A DNA stretch of 64,000 nt. Source: Maridesulfovibrio sp. (GTDB lineage: Bacteria > Desulfobacterota > Desulfovibrionia > Desulfovibrionales > Desulfovibrionaceae). Of this stretch, positions 8,812 to 17,028 are shown piece after piece; within the stretch, counting starts at the first letter, position 1; each line of letters begins with the position of its first letter. The DNA lies in NCBI RefSeq assembly GCF_963676065.1, contig NZ_OY780933.1, forward strand, positions 3,738,501 to 3,802,500, given 5' to 3'. Below the pieces are notes generated by a model, which was not told the origin of the DNA, ran no database searches, and saw only the letters and a program-made list of their open reading frames with translations. Made by a program: the position numbers and the translations under genes.

Positions 8812-8857
8812 GGGCGGACCTGAATCAGGTGATTCGGGTCCGCCCTTCTCTTTTTTT
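8812..8857 (+). terminator. Rightward intrinsic terminator without an upstream + strand gene
   Basis: A hairpin with 16-base arms (GGGCGGACCTGAATCA and its near-complement), followed by TTCTCTTTTTTT on the plus strand, is a classic rightward terminator. No plus-strand gene precedes it within the window. The simplest reading is that it belonged to a host gene now separated from it by the prophage. Confidence 0.8.
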
Positions 8858-8956
8858 GCAGAAAAATTAATTTTCAGGGCTAAACTCTACCTTGTGTCTA
8901 CTTAGCCGGATGTGGCATATCTCTTTCAGGTAAAAATCTCATCCAAGCGAGTACAT

Positions 8957-11365
8957 ATGTTTACTGAAAACAAAATCAGCTTTGAAACTATCACCGACCT
9001 ATTCGGCAATGCTGACAATGAAGGCCGCGACTATCTCTATGAGTATGAAGTATATAACCTGCTGGCTAATTCCGGTGCGGAAACACCTCCGGCCGCGAAC
9101 CTGCTACCGCGCGGGGCACGTTTTTCTGATGAAGAGCTTACTTCCATGCCGGGAGACAAAACGGTTCTAAAAATCGTATCCCCGACTATTATCCATAAAA
9201 CAGAGGTAGGCGGAGTTCGAATTGTAAAAAAAGAACCGTCTAAAATTAGATCCGCCGTGCGCGGCATGATGTATGAAGTACCGGAGAATTACGCCGCTTA
9301 CATTGAGCGTAATCCCGATCACGGACCGGAAAAATACAAAGGATTTCACGGAGAAGCGCTGGTTAAAGCAATCAGCCGTGATCTTAAAGGGGTTTTACAG
9401 GTCCAGTTTATGCCGCCCGATTCCGATTCCTTCGGCAACGAACTTATTGTCGGCCTGCGCAGAACCAGAGAATTCGGCACCATCATAAGTGCAGGACTCG
9501 GTGGAACAGATACCGAACTTTACGCCGAGAGATTCCGTAAAGGTCAGGCAATTGTGGCGGCATCCGTGGATATGGTCGATGGGCAGTCCTTTTTTCAGCT
9601 GTTTAAAAATACCATTTCATATAAAAAACTGGCCGGACTCACCCGCGGACAACGACGCATTGTAACTGACGAACAGCTCATAGAGTGTTTTGAGTCCTTC
9701 ATTGAAATGGGTAAATATTTTTCACCTTCCAATAAAGATACCGGGTTCGTGATTGATGAACTTGAAATCAACCCTTTTGCCTTCACCGAATATCTTATGG
9801 TTCCCTTGGACGGCATGTGCCGCTTTTCAAAAGCAGGCCAAAAGCCGCTGGCCCGTCCGGTACAAAAGATCCACAACCTTCTTCATCCTAAAAAGATAGG
9901 CATAATCGGTGTTTCTGCCACCCGCCGCAATTTCGGGCATATCATCCTCGATAATGTGCTGGCAGAAGGATACGAAAAAGAGAATGTGGTAATTATCCGC
10001 GAGGGCTGTTCTGAAATTGACGGAGTTCGTTGTGTTCCCGATCTCGATGCGCTGGAAGAGCAGCTGGACCTGTTTGTAATAGCCATTGCTGCTAAGCATG
10101 TACCCGATCTGGTAGATAAAATAATTGAACTTGATTGCGCTAAAAGCGTCATGCTCATCCCCGGCGGAATGGGAGAAACTGAAGACAGCAAAAAACGGGC
10201 GCAGCAGGTAATCTCCAGTATCAATGCAAAACATGCCGATGAAGATGGAGGACCTGTTTTTATCGGCGCCAACTGCATGGGAGTTGTTTCCCGTCCAGGT
10301 GGTTACGACACATGGTTCATCCCCGATGAAAAATACCCCAAAGATCGCACAGCTCCATATCAGAGAGCAGCTTTTATCAGCCAGAGCGGGGCATTTATGG
10401 TTTTCCGCTCCAGCCAGTGCCCGGAATTAAACCCGGCTTACATGATTTCCATGGGCAACCAGACCGACCTAACCCTCGGCGACATGGTTCATTATTTTAA
10501 GGACTCTTCGGAGGTCGACGTCATTGCGGTATACGCAGAAGGATTCAATGACCTCGACGGCCTTGAATTCTGCAGGGCCGTGCGGCAGGCAGTAATGAAC
10601 GGCAAGGAAGTCGTGTTTTACAAAGCAGGCAGGACCCCGGAAGGCAAGACCGCTACCAGCGGACATACCGCATCGCTGGCCGGGGATTATATGGTCTGCG
10701 AAAGCTGTGTACAGCAGGCAGGAGCAATTGTCGCACGCACTTTTCAGGAATTTCAGGACCTGTTCATGCTTGCCGAAAAACTGAGCGGAAAAACCATTTG
10801 CGGCGACAGACTTGCCGCCGTAACCGGAGCCGGATTTGAAGCTGTCGGCATGGCCGACTCAATCCAGTCCGATGATTATGATATTGAGCTGGCGCGCTTC
10901 AGCGGAGAATCGCTTAAAGCCATAAACGAGATTCTTGAAGCCAGGAGACTTAATTCGCTGGTCACAGTCCAGAACCCTCTTGATCTGACCCCGGGATCAA
11001 ACGATGAGGTTCACGCAGCCATGACCGAAATACTGGTAGCCGACCCGGCGGTGGATTCCATTGTCATCGGTCTGGACCCGCTTTCCCCTTCCATGCACAC
11101 TCTGGCGGAACCGACAATTCCGGCCTTTTCAATGGAAGATGAAAACTCTCTCGGCAATCTACTGATAAAAATCGTAGCGAAGAGTGAGAAGCCCGTATTG
11201 GCGGTAGTGGACGGCGGAAGACTCTACGATCCCCTGCGCGATATGCTGCTGGCAAACGGAGTTCCGGTCTTTCCGGTATGCGACCGCGCAGTGGCGGCCA
11301 TAGCCCTGTACACCAAAGCACGGACGCGAACAGAAGTAATCCGGCTGGCTCACGGATGTGATTAG
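8957..11365 (+). CDS. ADP-forming acyl-CoA synthetase-like protein, inverted domain order
   Basis: An 802-residue fused acyl-CoA synthetase (NDP-forming). An ATP-grasp domain comes first (about 20-285, with VLKIVSPTIIHKTEVGG), then the CoA-binding Rossmann domain (about 310-450, with KKIGIIGVSA), then the CoA-ligase domains with the phosphohistidine motif SGHTAS near residue 568. The enzyme class converts acyl-CoA, ADP and phosphate to acid, CoA and ATP. Domain order is the reverse of the canonical alpha-beta fusion found at 61689. The ATG at 8957 is preferred because the alternative GTG at 8912 has no ribosome site; neither is strong. It is monocistronic, followed by a strong terminator. Substrate cannot be read. 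A variant of the family could act on larger acids or be regulatory. Confidence 0.8.
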   Translation: MFTENKISFETITDLFGNADNEGRDYLYEYEVYNLLANSGAETPPAANLLPRGARFSDEELTSMPGDKTVLKIVSPTIIHKTEVGGVRIVKKEPSKIRSAVRGMMYEVPENYAAYIERNPDHGPEKYKGFHGEALVKAISRDLKGVLQVQFMPPDSDSFGNELIVGLRRTREFGTIISAGLGGTDTELYAERFRKGQAIVAASVDMVDGQSFFQLFKNTISYKKLAGLTRGQRRIVTDEQLIECFESFIEMGKYFSPSNKDTGFVIDELEINPFAFTEYLMVPLDGMCRFSKAGQKPLARPVQKIHNLLHPKKIGIIGVSATRRNFGHIILDNVLAEGYEKENVVIIREGCSEIDGVRCVPDLDALEEQLDLFVIAIAAKHVPDLVDKIIELDCAKSVMLIPGGMGETEDSKKRAQQVISSINAKHADEDGGPVFIGANCMGVVSRPGGYDTWFIPDEKYPKDRTAPYQRAAFISQSGAFMVFRSSQCPELNPAYMISMGNQTDLTLGDMVHYFKDSSEVDVIAVYAEGFNDLDGLEFCRAVRQAVMNGKEVVFYKAGRTPEGKTATSGHTASLAGDYMVCESCVQQAGAIVARTFQEFQDLFMLAEKLSGKTICGDRLAAVTGAGFEAVGMADSIQSDDYDIELARFSGESLKAINEILEARRLNSLVTVQNPLDLTPGSNDEVHAAMTEILVADPAVDSIVIGLDPLSPSMHTLAEPTIPAFSMEDENSLGNLLIKIVAKSEKPVLAVVDGGRLYDPLRDMLLANGVPVFPVCDRAVAAIALYTKARTRTEVIRLAHGCD

Positions 11366-11382
11366 CTGTATTCTTAAAACAA

Positions 11383-11413
11383 AAGGGCCGTGGTAGCTAA
11401 AACCACGGCCCTT
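11383..11413 (+). terminator. Terminator of the acyl-CoA synthetase gene
   Basis: Perfect 12-base arms AAGGGCCGTGGT / ACCACGGCCCTT with a 7-base loop, 17 bases past the stop. The structure also reads as a terminator for the small minus-strand gene that ends at 11445. Confidence 0.85.
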
Positions 11414-11444
11414 ACTTTATTCAGTATTTATCTATTGTAATCTA

Positions 11445-11582
11445 TTAATATTCGTCACTGTAGCGTTTGACTAGCTTATCTTCACTGCTGGACTTTTTGA
11501 CAACAACGCGAGCCTTTTCTGCATTAGCAAAAAAAACATTTTCAACAAACCTTGCTATTCCACATAACCAGCACATAAACAT
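11445..11582 (-). CDS. Small protein of 45 residues, unknown
   Basis: The frame begins MFMCWLCGIARFVENV and ends in a charged tail ('KKSSSEDKLVKRYSDEY'). TAGGAGCG stands six to seven bases before the ATG. The N-terminus is hydrophobic with two Cys, the C-terminus is Lys/Glu-rich, so a short membrane-associated peptide is possible. A promoter candidate with 16-base spacing lies at 11654-11681, and downstream the bidirectional terminator at 11383-11413. I do not recognise the family. Reality is supported by the ribosome site and by the promoter block it shares with the gene at 11875-12090. Confidence 0.55.
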   Translation of the reverse strand: MFMCWLCGIARFVENVFFANAEKARVVVKKSSSEDKLVKRYSDEY

Positions 11583-11627
11583 AAGATCGCTCCTACAACT
11601 TAAAGATACAATAAAAAGTGTCTTTCC

Positions 11628-11646
11628 AAGTTCATTTCAAGAACTT
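11628..11646 (-). promoter_or_regulatory. Inverted repeat at the start of the 45-residue gene's leader
   Basis: AAGTTC / GAACTT arms separated by seven bases, located just downstream of the -10 candidate, so it would cover the first bases of the transcript. It may be an operator or a leader hairpin. Confidence 0.4.
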
Positions 11647-11653
11647 AAATTTC

Positions 11654-11712
11654 AGTGTACGCATAAAAAACACTCCGTCAATGACATTCGGTTAATTCTT
11701 TTTTTCACATTT
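11654..11712 (-). promoter_or_regulatory. Promoter A with upstream block shared with promoter B
   Basis: On the minus strand: block AATGTGAAAAAAAGAATTAA (11692-11711), ten bases, TTGACG (11676-11681), sixteen bases, TACACT (11654-11659). The block, the ten-base distance, the -35 and the 16-base spacer all recur at 12122-12179. It drives the 45-residue gene. Confidence 0.6.
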
Positions 11713-11762
11713 ATACCACCATCCACTTCATGAAGGTAAAGACCCCTAATCATACGAACGAC

Positions 11763-11788
11763 GGAACTGAATGCAAATTCAGTTTTTC
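11763..11788. terminator. Short hairpin with T tract
   Basis: AACTGAAT GCAA ATTCAGTT followed by TTTCT on the plus strand. It lies between the two small genes. It is small and its source transcript is unclear. Confidence 0.35.
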
Positions 11789-11811
11789 TAAAAATAGCAA
11801 ACTGACCAAAC

Positions 11812-11845
11812 AAAAACCCCGCTCTGCTGCCAGAACGGGGTTTTT
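11812..11845 (-). terminator. Terminator of the 71-residue gene
   Basis: AAAAACCCCG / CGGGGTTTTT arms with a 14-base loop, 30 bases past the stop at 11875. Symmetric A and T tracts make it bidirectional. Confidence 0.8.
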
Positions 11846-11874
11846 GAATTTGATAAGAATAAAAACTAAAAAGA

Positions 11875-12090
11875 TTAGTTCAAATCAAATGCATCTTTTT
11901 TAAAAAAACAATAAAACTCATCATCGCATCTATAATATTTCGCAATTATACCTTTAAAAGGCCCAACCACACTATCAAAATGCTTTGACTTAGCTAAAGA
12001 TCTCTCTTCGACATACTGTTCCACTTGCGCTATTGCATTCAAAGAAACAAAAAAGAACACACCGAGTGCAAAATACAATTCTAAAGCCAT
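11875..12090 (-). CDS. Small exported or membrane protein of 71 residues, unknown
   Basis: Starts MALELYFALGVFFFVSLNAIAQ behind AGGAGGAGC, a strong ribosome site. Residues 5-20 form a hydrophobic helix that could be a signal peptide (possible cleavage after AIA) or an anchor. The mature part is charged and contains two Cys (YYRCDDEFYC) that could form a disulfide outside the cytoplasm. It has its own terminator and a promoter whose upstream block is identical to that of the neighbouring 45-residue gene. I do not recognise a family. Confidence 0.6.
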   Translation of the reverse strand: MALELYFALGVFFFVSLNAIAQVEQYVEERSLAKSKHFDSVVGPFKGIIAKYYRCDDEFYCFFKKDAFDLN

Positions 12091-12121
12091 TACCTAGCTC
12101 CTCCTGAAAGACGTTAAAAAA

Positions 12122-12179
12122 AGCATACACCTAAAAGTACTTTCGTCAACCGCTTTTTATTAATTCTTTTTTTCACATT
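12122..12179 (-). promoter_or_regulatory. Promoter B with upstream block shared with promoter A
   Basis: On the minus strand: AATGTGAAAAAAAGAATTAA (12160-12179), ten bases, TTGACG (12144-12149), sixteen bases, TATGCT (12122-12127). Identical geometry to promoter A. The block may be a UP element or a regulator site. Confidence 0.6.
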
Positions 12180-12425
12180 CATTCAAACTTTAAACATTTT
12201 TTCACAACATACGATTTTAAAAATATTAGAATTGCTCTTTCCGCAATGAATTAAAGAAAAATACGCAGCAATTTAAATAATGATTCTTATGTTATAAAAA
12301 AAGCAGGCTTCATCGTTCACTTTTTAACAAGATTCAACTCTCAATAAATCACACTTTTACGTTGACTTTAGCAGGTCAGGCAGTAGAGGTAAGCGGACTT
12401 AAATAACCCAAAAAGGAATTTCGCC
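12180..12425. other. AT-rich gap upstream of the FAD dehydrogenase
   Basis: About 245 bases between promoter B and the dehydrogenase start. It must contain the dehydrogenase promoter, but I see no confident -35/-10 pair and no gene. Confidence 0.3.
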
Positions 12426-13976
12426 ATGAAGCAGGTAGTAGTACAGATTAAAATTAAGCCCGGAGAGGTCAACAGCCCGGGAGCAATCCGCAACGAAGCG
12501 CTGAAAACAGCCGGATTACCCGACGATAAAAATATTTCCACCCGTGTGCTACGCCGCTCAATTGATGCCCGCTCCCGCAAACCGCACTTTGTGATGCAGG
12601 TAGCCATCGGGGACCCGGAATCAGTAGAACAAAAGAGTTCCGTCTTCACCCCTCAGCCCTTAAACGGGAAACAGATAGTTATAGCAGGAGCCGGACCCGC
12701 GGGATATTTTGCAGCCCTGACCCTGCTGGAACATGGCATCAAGCCGATCATTATAGAACGGGGCAGGACTGTTAACGACCGCCGCAAAGATTTGAAAAAA
12801 ATATATACAGAAGACCTGATCAACCCTGATTCCAACTACTGCTTCGGTGAAGGCGGAGCAGGAACCTACTCCGACGGTAAACTCTACACACGAGCCACCA
12901 AACGCGGAAATGTGGGTAGAATTCTCGATCTGCTCATTGCCAACGGCGCTCCCGGAGACATTCGAATTGACGCCCACCCGCACCTCGGCTCTAATGTTCT
13001 TCCGCGCATTGTCAGCAAAATGCGCGAAGACATTCTCGCCTGCGGCGGAGAAATTCATTTCAACACCCGGGTAGATTCCTTTATTCTCGACGGAGACCGC
13101 ATGACCGGGGTAATTGCCGCCGGTAATACAATCAAGGCCGATGCGGTAATCCTCGCCACCGGGCATTCAGCACGGGATATTTTCCACGCCCTCGCGGATC
13201 AGGACATTAAGATCGAAGCAAAACCTTTTGCTCTCGGCGTTCGCATCGAGCATCCCCAACCGTTGATTGATAAAATTTTTTACCACCAGTCCCCGCGCCA
13301 CGAAAACCTACCTGCGGCAAGCTACCGTATTTCGACACAAGCCATGGGCCGCGGAGTCTTCTCCTTTTGCATGTGTCCCGGCGGATATATTGTACCGGCC
13401 TCCACCTCACCGGGGGAGCTGGTATTAAACGGAATGAGTCTGGCCGCGCGTAACGCCCCCTTTGCCAATGCCGGTCTTGTTGCGGAAGTTAAGCTTGAAG
13501 ACCTCGAAAATCAGGAAAATCCGCTCTGCGCGCTGGAATATCAAGCTAATGCGGAAAAAAGAATGTTCGCCGCAGGAGATGGCATTACCCAGCAGGCTCC
13601 TGCCCAGCGGGTAACTGATTTCATTGCAGCACGCACCTCAAAATCAATCCCCAAGACATCATATATACCGGGTGTGTACAGCGCCCCTGTGCACGAGCTG
13701 CTGCCATTCATACAATCCGAAGCATTGCGCAACGGACTCAAAGCTCTGGGCAAAAAATTCAAAGGTTTCGACTCGGAAGAGGCAAAGGTGCTGGCGGTGG
13801 AATCGCGCACCAGTTCTCCTGTGCGCATCCCGCGTGACCGCGAAACACTGGAACATGTGCAGATAAAAGGTTTTTTTCCCTGTGGCGAAGGAGCAGGATA
13901 CGCGGGAGGAATAATCTCAGCAGCTATGGACGGTGAAAAATGCGCCTTAGCCGCAGCCGCGAAAATTAATGAGTAA
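12426..13976 (+). CDS. FAD-dependent dehydrogenase (COG2509-like)
   Basis: A 516-residue flavoprotein. An N-terminal ferredoxin-like extension (about 1-75, KQVVVQIKIKPGE) precedes the FAD-binding dinucleotide motif IVIAGAGPAGYFAA near residue 81 and the GG motif 'CFGEGGAGTYSDGKLYTR'. The C-terminus contains 'GFFPCGEGAGYAGGIISAAMDG', a second conserved FAD contact of this family. Such proteins are annotated as NAD(FAD)-utilising dehydrogenases; their substrate is generally unknown. AAGGAA precedes the ATG. The gene stands alone and ends at a strong hairpin. A thiazole- or geranylgeranyl-reductase-type role is less likely given the extended N-terminus. Confidence 0.85.
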   Translation: MKQVVVQIKIKPGEVNSPGAIRNEALKTAGLPDDKNISTRVLRRSIDARSRKPHFVMQVAIGDPESVEQKSSVFTPQPLNGKQIVIAGAGPAGYFAALTLLEHGIKPIIIERGRTVNDRRKDLKKIYTEDLINPDSNYCFGEGGAGTYSDGKLYTRATKRGNVGRILDLLIANGAPGDIRIDAHPHLGSNVLPRIVSKMREDILACGGEIHFNTRVDSFILDGDRMTGVIAAGNTIKADAVILATGHSARDIFHALADQDIKIEAKPFALGVRIEHPQPLIDKIFYHQSPRHENLPAASYRISTQAMGRGVFSFCMCPGGYIVPASTSPGELVLNGMSLAARNAPFANAGLVAEVKLEDLENQENPLCALEYQANAEKRMFAAGDGITQQAPAQRVTDFIAARTSKSIPKTSYIPGVYSAPVHELLPFIQSEALRNGLKALGKKFKGFDSEEAKVLAVESRTSSPVRIPRDRETLEHVQIKGFFPCGEGAGYAGGIISAAMDGEKCALAAAAKINE

Positions 13977-14025
13977 TTCACTGTCATAATCACCGCCCAC
14001 AACAACCGGGCGTATATATAAAAAC

Positions 14026-14057
14026 AGGCGGTCCGCATCAATTGATGCGGACCGCCT
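14026..14057. terminator. Bidirectional terminator between convergent genes
   Basis: A perfect 32-base palindrome (AGGCGGTCCGCATCAA and complement) followed by TTTT on the plus strand. It lies between the rightward FAD dehydrogenase and the leftward aminotransferase. Confidence 0.85.
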
Positions 14058-14129
14058 TTTCAGCAATTAGGACAGGCTTTCACCTGTTCAGGAGCGCGTA
14101 TACTTCCCCAAGCAACGCAAATATATCAT

Positions 14130-14975
14130 TTAGCAGGAAGCCTTACGTGCTTCCTCAATGTAAACTTCACAAAGACGCTTGCTTACCGGACCGGGGGTTC
14201 CGTCACCAAGCTCAACGCCGTCAATTTCAAGAACCGGAGTAACAAAAGATGTTGCGGCGGTCATAAAAGCTTCAGTAGCCTTCTGAGCTTCTTCAATAGT
14301 GTAGGGGCGCTCTTCGATTTCCATTTTCATTTCTTCGGCGATACGAAGTACTGACTTGCGGGTAATGCCCGGAAGAATGGAGTTGGAAAGGTTACGGGTA
14401 ATAATCTTTCCTTCTGCTGTCACGATGTAGGTATTGTTGGAAGAACCTTCGGTAACGAATCCATCTTCAACCATCCATGCATCATCTTTACCCTGCTTCT
14501 TGGCTTCAGTTTTAACCATGGAAGCGGCAAGCAACTGCACAGTCTTGATGTCGCGACGAGCCCAGCGAATATCAGGCATTGAAACAACACGCAGCCCCTT
14601 CTTTTCACCGGTCAGCTTCTTAGCCTGAGTAAAGAGAACCACGGTCTGCTCAAGGTCTTTAGGCATTACGAAATCACGGTCAATGGCGCCGCGGGTGATC
14701 TGAAGATAGATTGCACCTTCTTCCATATCGTTACGTTTGACCAGTTCACGGTGAATTTCGAGCAGTTCTTCGGAGCTCATGGGCATACCCATGCCGATTT
14801 CTCCAAGTGAACGTTCAAGACGGGCTACATGGCCTTCCCATTCACAGATTTTGCTATCAATAACAGCAGTAACTTCGTAGATGGCGTCCGCAAAAAGGAA
14901 ACCACGGTCAAAAATAGAAACACTAGCCTCTTCTTCAGGCACAAAAGCGCCATTCACATATACTGTACGACTCAT
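14130..14975 (-). CDS. dat: D-amino acid aminotransferase (class IV, PLP)
   Basis: A 281-residue fold-type IV transaminase (starting MSRTVYVNGAFVP). It shows the 'SIFDRGFLFADAIYEVT' N-terminal motif, the PLP lysine in 'RRDIKTVQLLA' (near residue 145) and the 'EGSSNNTYIV' segment of D-alanine/D-amino acid transaminases. The enzyme moves amino groups between D-amino acids and 2-oxoacids. A GTG three codons upstream is an alternative start. It is the last gene of a leftward operon after dgcN and dgcA (34 bases after dgcA), which supports a role in D-amino acid use rather than branched-chain amino acid synthesis. It ends at the palindromic terminator at 14026. Confidence 0.8.
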   Translation of the reverse strand: MSRTVYVNGAFVPEEEASVSIFDRGFLFADAIYEVTAVIDSKICEWEGHVARLERSLGEIGMGMPMSSEELLEIHRELVKRNDMEEGAIYLQITRGAIDRDFVMPKDLEQTVVLFTQAKKLTGEKKGLRVVSMPDIRWARRDIKTVQLLAASMVKTEAKKQGKDDAWMVEDGFVTEGSSNNTYIVTAEGKIITRNLSNSILPGITRKSVLRIAEEMKMEIEERPYTIEEAQKATEAFMTAATSFVTPVLEIDGVELGDGTPGPVSKRLCEVYIEEARKASC

Positions 14976-15009
14976 TTTATTCACTTATTCCATTATGAAA
15001 GATTAACAA

Positions 15010-15978
15010 TTATCCCCACAATTCACTCTGCGGGGGAAAAACAAATTTATCATCGTATTCCAACGGGTGCTCTCTGTCTTCGGCCAAAAGTAACGGACCG
15101 TCAAGATCAACGACAGAGGCTCCGCTGGCGACAAGCATCGCAGGAGCCATGGCCAGCGAAGAACCGACCATGCAGCCGACCATAACATCATATCCGGCGG
15201 CTAAAGCAGCCTCCCGTAATTTGAGTGCCTCAGTCAGACCTCCGGTCTTATCCAGCTTGATGTTGACCATATCATATTTGCCTTTGAGAGCAGGCAGCGA
15301 ATCACGGTCATGGCAGGATTCATCCGCACATACCGGCAGCACTCTGTCGATTTCAAGCAAAGCGTCATCATCGGATGCGGGCAGCGGCTGCTCCACCATC
15401 TCAACGCCCAGACGAACCAGCACAGGAGCCATTTCGCGATAGACGTCAGCTGTCCAGCCTTCATTTGCATCAACAATTATACGCGCATCCGGCGCACCGC
15501 GACGCACAGCTTCAATACGGGCGATATCTTCTATCCCGCCGCCGAGCTTTGTCTTGAGCAACGGCCTTGCTGAATTTTCAGCAGCCTGCTGTTCCATTTT
15601 TTCCGGTGTGCCGAGAGAAAGAGTATAGGCTGTAACTTCCGGGGTGGGCTCGCTTATTCCTGCCAGCTTCCATGCCGGAGTTCCGGTTTTCTTGGCTTCC
15701 AGATCCCAGAGCGCGCAGTCAACGGCATTGCGAGCGGCCCCGGGCTTAAGCGCGGACTGTAATTCCTCACGGGTAAGCGGGATTTTCAGGCCTTCAATCT
15801 GGGCGGTAACGGACTCCACAGTCTCGTTATAACGGGCATAGGGAACGCATTCCCCACGCCCGGTAAAACCGTCTTCTTCAATCTCTACCCGCAGCACAAC
15901 GGCTTCGGTACGAGAACCGCGCGCGATGGTAAAAACCTGCGCCAGCGGGAAAACATCTTTTACAACCGAGATTTTCAT
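15010..15978 (-). CDS. dgcA: Enolase-superfamily racemase/epimerase, DgcA-like
   Basis: A 322-residue member of the muconate-lactonising/dipeptide epimerase group. Catalytic features are visible: KTK (K142, K144), metal ligands D170 (IIVDANEGW), E196 (MVEQPLP) and D219 (CADES), and the opposite lysine near K241/K244 (NIKLDKTGG). In marine bacteria the DgcN/DgcA pair converts D-glutamate to N-acetyl-D-Glu and racemises it to N-acetyl-L-Glu; related enzymes epimerise L-Ala-D/L-Glu. Its ATG overlaps the dgcN stop (TAATG), so translation is coupled. The pairing with dgcN favours the N-acetyl-glutamate racemase over the dipeptide epimerase. Confidence 0.8.
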   Translation of the reverse strand: MKISVVKDVFPLAQVFTIARGSRTEAVVLRVEIEEDGFTGRGECVPYARYNETVESVTAQIEGLKIPLTREELQSALKPGAARNAVDCALWDLEAKKTGTPAWKLAGISEPTPEVTAYTLSLGTPEKMEQQAAENSARPLLKTKLGGGIEDIARIEAVRRGAPDARIIVDANEGWTADVYREMAPVLVRLGVEMVEQPLPASDDDALLEIDRVLPVCADESCHDRDSLPALKGKYDMVNIKLDKTGGLTEALKLREAALAAGYDVMVGCMVGSSLAMAPAMLVASGASVVDLDGPLLLAEDREHPLEYDDKFVFPPQSELWG

Positions 15979-16973
15979 TATACCAACGCCTCAACCAGAC
16001 GGGATGCACCCTGACGGAAAGGATCGACAGCGGGAATACCCATCTGTTTTTCCACTTCGGCAAGATAAGTCATAGCTTCATCTTCAGTCATGTGCTGGGT
16101 ATTTACGGAAACAGCTACGGCTTTGCACTCAGGATTTACAACTCTGGCAAGGGTCAATGCGGTATCGCGCAGTTCTTCAAGTGTGGGCTGCTGATAATCG
16201 GGCAGACCGCGCATGTGTTCACGAGTAGGCTCATGGCAAAGAATCAAAGCATCAGGCTGGCCGCCATGAACAAGCGCCATGGTCACACCGGAGTAGGATG
16301 CATGATACAGGCTGCCCTGCCCTTCAATGATATCCCAGTGATCAGGATCGTTGTCAGGGGTAAGGTATTCAACTGAACCGGCCATGAAGTCGGCGATTAC
16401 AGCATCAAGGGGTACGCCGTTACCTTCAATGAGGATACCGGTCTGGCCGGTGGGGCGGAAAGTGGATTTAAGGCCCTGTTTTTTCATTTCGCGGTCGATG
16501 GCCAGTGCGGTATACATTTTACCAACGGAGCAGTCGGTTCCCACGGCAAGACAGCGCTTACCGGTGCGTTTTTTACCGGTGGCAATAGGATATTTCACAT
16601 TGGGGATACGCACATCATGCAGTTTGCTGCCGCTTTTTTCCGCAGCTGCAACCAGCTCAGGCTGATCACGCAGCAGAGTATGCAAGCCGGAGGCGACATC
16701 CATACCAGCTTCAAGAGCTTCAACCAAAATAGTTTTCCAGCTGTCGGAAATAATTCCGCCGCGGTTTACAACGCCGACAACAAGTGTCTTGGCACCGGCT
16801 TCAACCGCTTCTTTAATAGTAAGGTCTTTGATTCCGAGGTCGGCCTTGCAGCCTTCCATGCGAAACTGTCCGGCAACGGCTTCAGGTCTCCAATCGTAAA
16901 TACCCTGAGCCATTTTAGCGCCCAGTGCATCAGGAGCATCTCCGAGAAAAAGTAAATACGGTGCTTCAAACAT
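15978..16973 (-). CDS. dgcN: DUF1611-type D-glutamate N-acetyltransferase, DgcN-like
   Basis: A 331-residue DUF1611 protein. It has an N-terminal Rossmann-like domain (about 1-125) and a C-terminal P-loop NTPase-like domain with the nucleotide-binding sequence GTDCSVGKMYTA (145-156). Members paired with DgcA have been reported to N-acetylate D-glutamate in marine bacteria. AAAGGGG precedes the ATG. It is the first gene of the dgcN-dgcA-aminotransferase operon, and an inverted repeat lies 56-82 bases upstream. Substrate specificity is inferred from the pairing. Confidence 0.8.
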   Translation of the reverse strand: MFEAPYLLFLGDAPDALGAKMAQGIYDWRPEAVAGQFRMEGCKADLGIKDLTIKEAVEAGAKTLVVGVVNRGGIISDSWKTILVEALEAGMDVASGLHTLLRDQPELVAAAEKSGSKLHDVRIPNVKYPIATGKKRTGKRCLAVGTDCSVGKMYTALAIDREMKKQGLKSTFRPTGQTGILIEGNGVPLDAVIADFMAGSVEYLTPDNDPDHWDIIEGQGSLYHASYSGVTMALVHGGQPDALILCHEPTREHMRGLPDYQQPTLEELRDTALTLARVVNPECKAVAVSVNTQHMTEDEAMTYLAEVEKQMGIPAVDPFRQGASRLVEALV

Positions 16974-17028
16974 GGTTACTATCCCCTTTAAAATTTAGTC
17001 TTTTTATTTGATTCTGCGGACCTATCAA

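Noticed and set aside
11467..11733. 88-residue plus-strand frame
   Set aside because: Low-complexity product without ribosome site; lies antisense to the 45-residue gene and its promoter.
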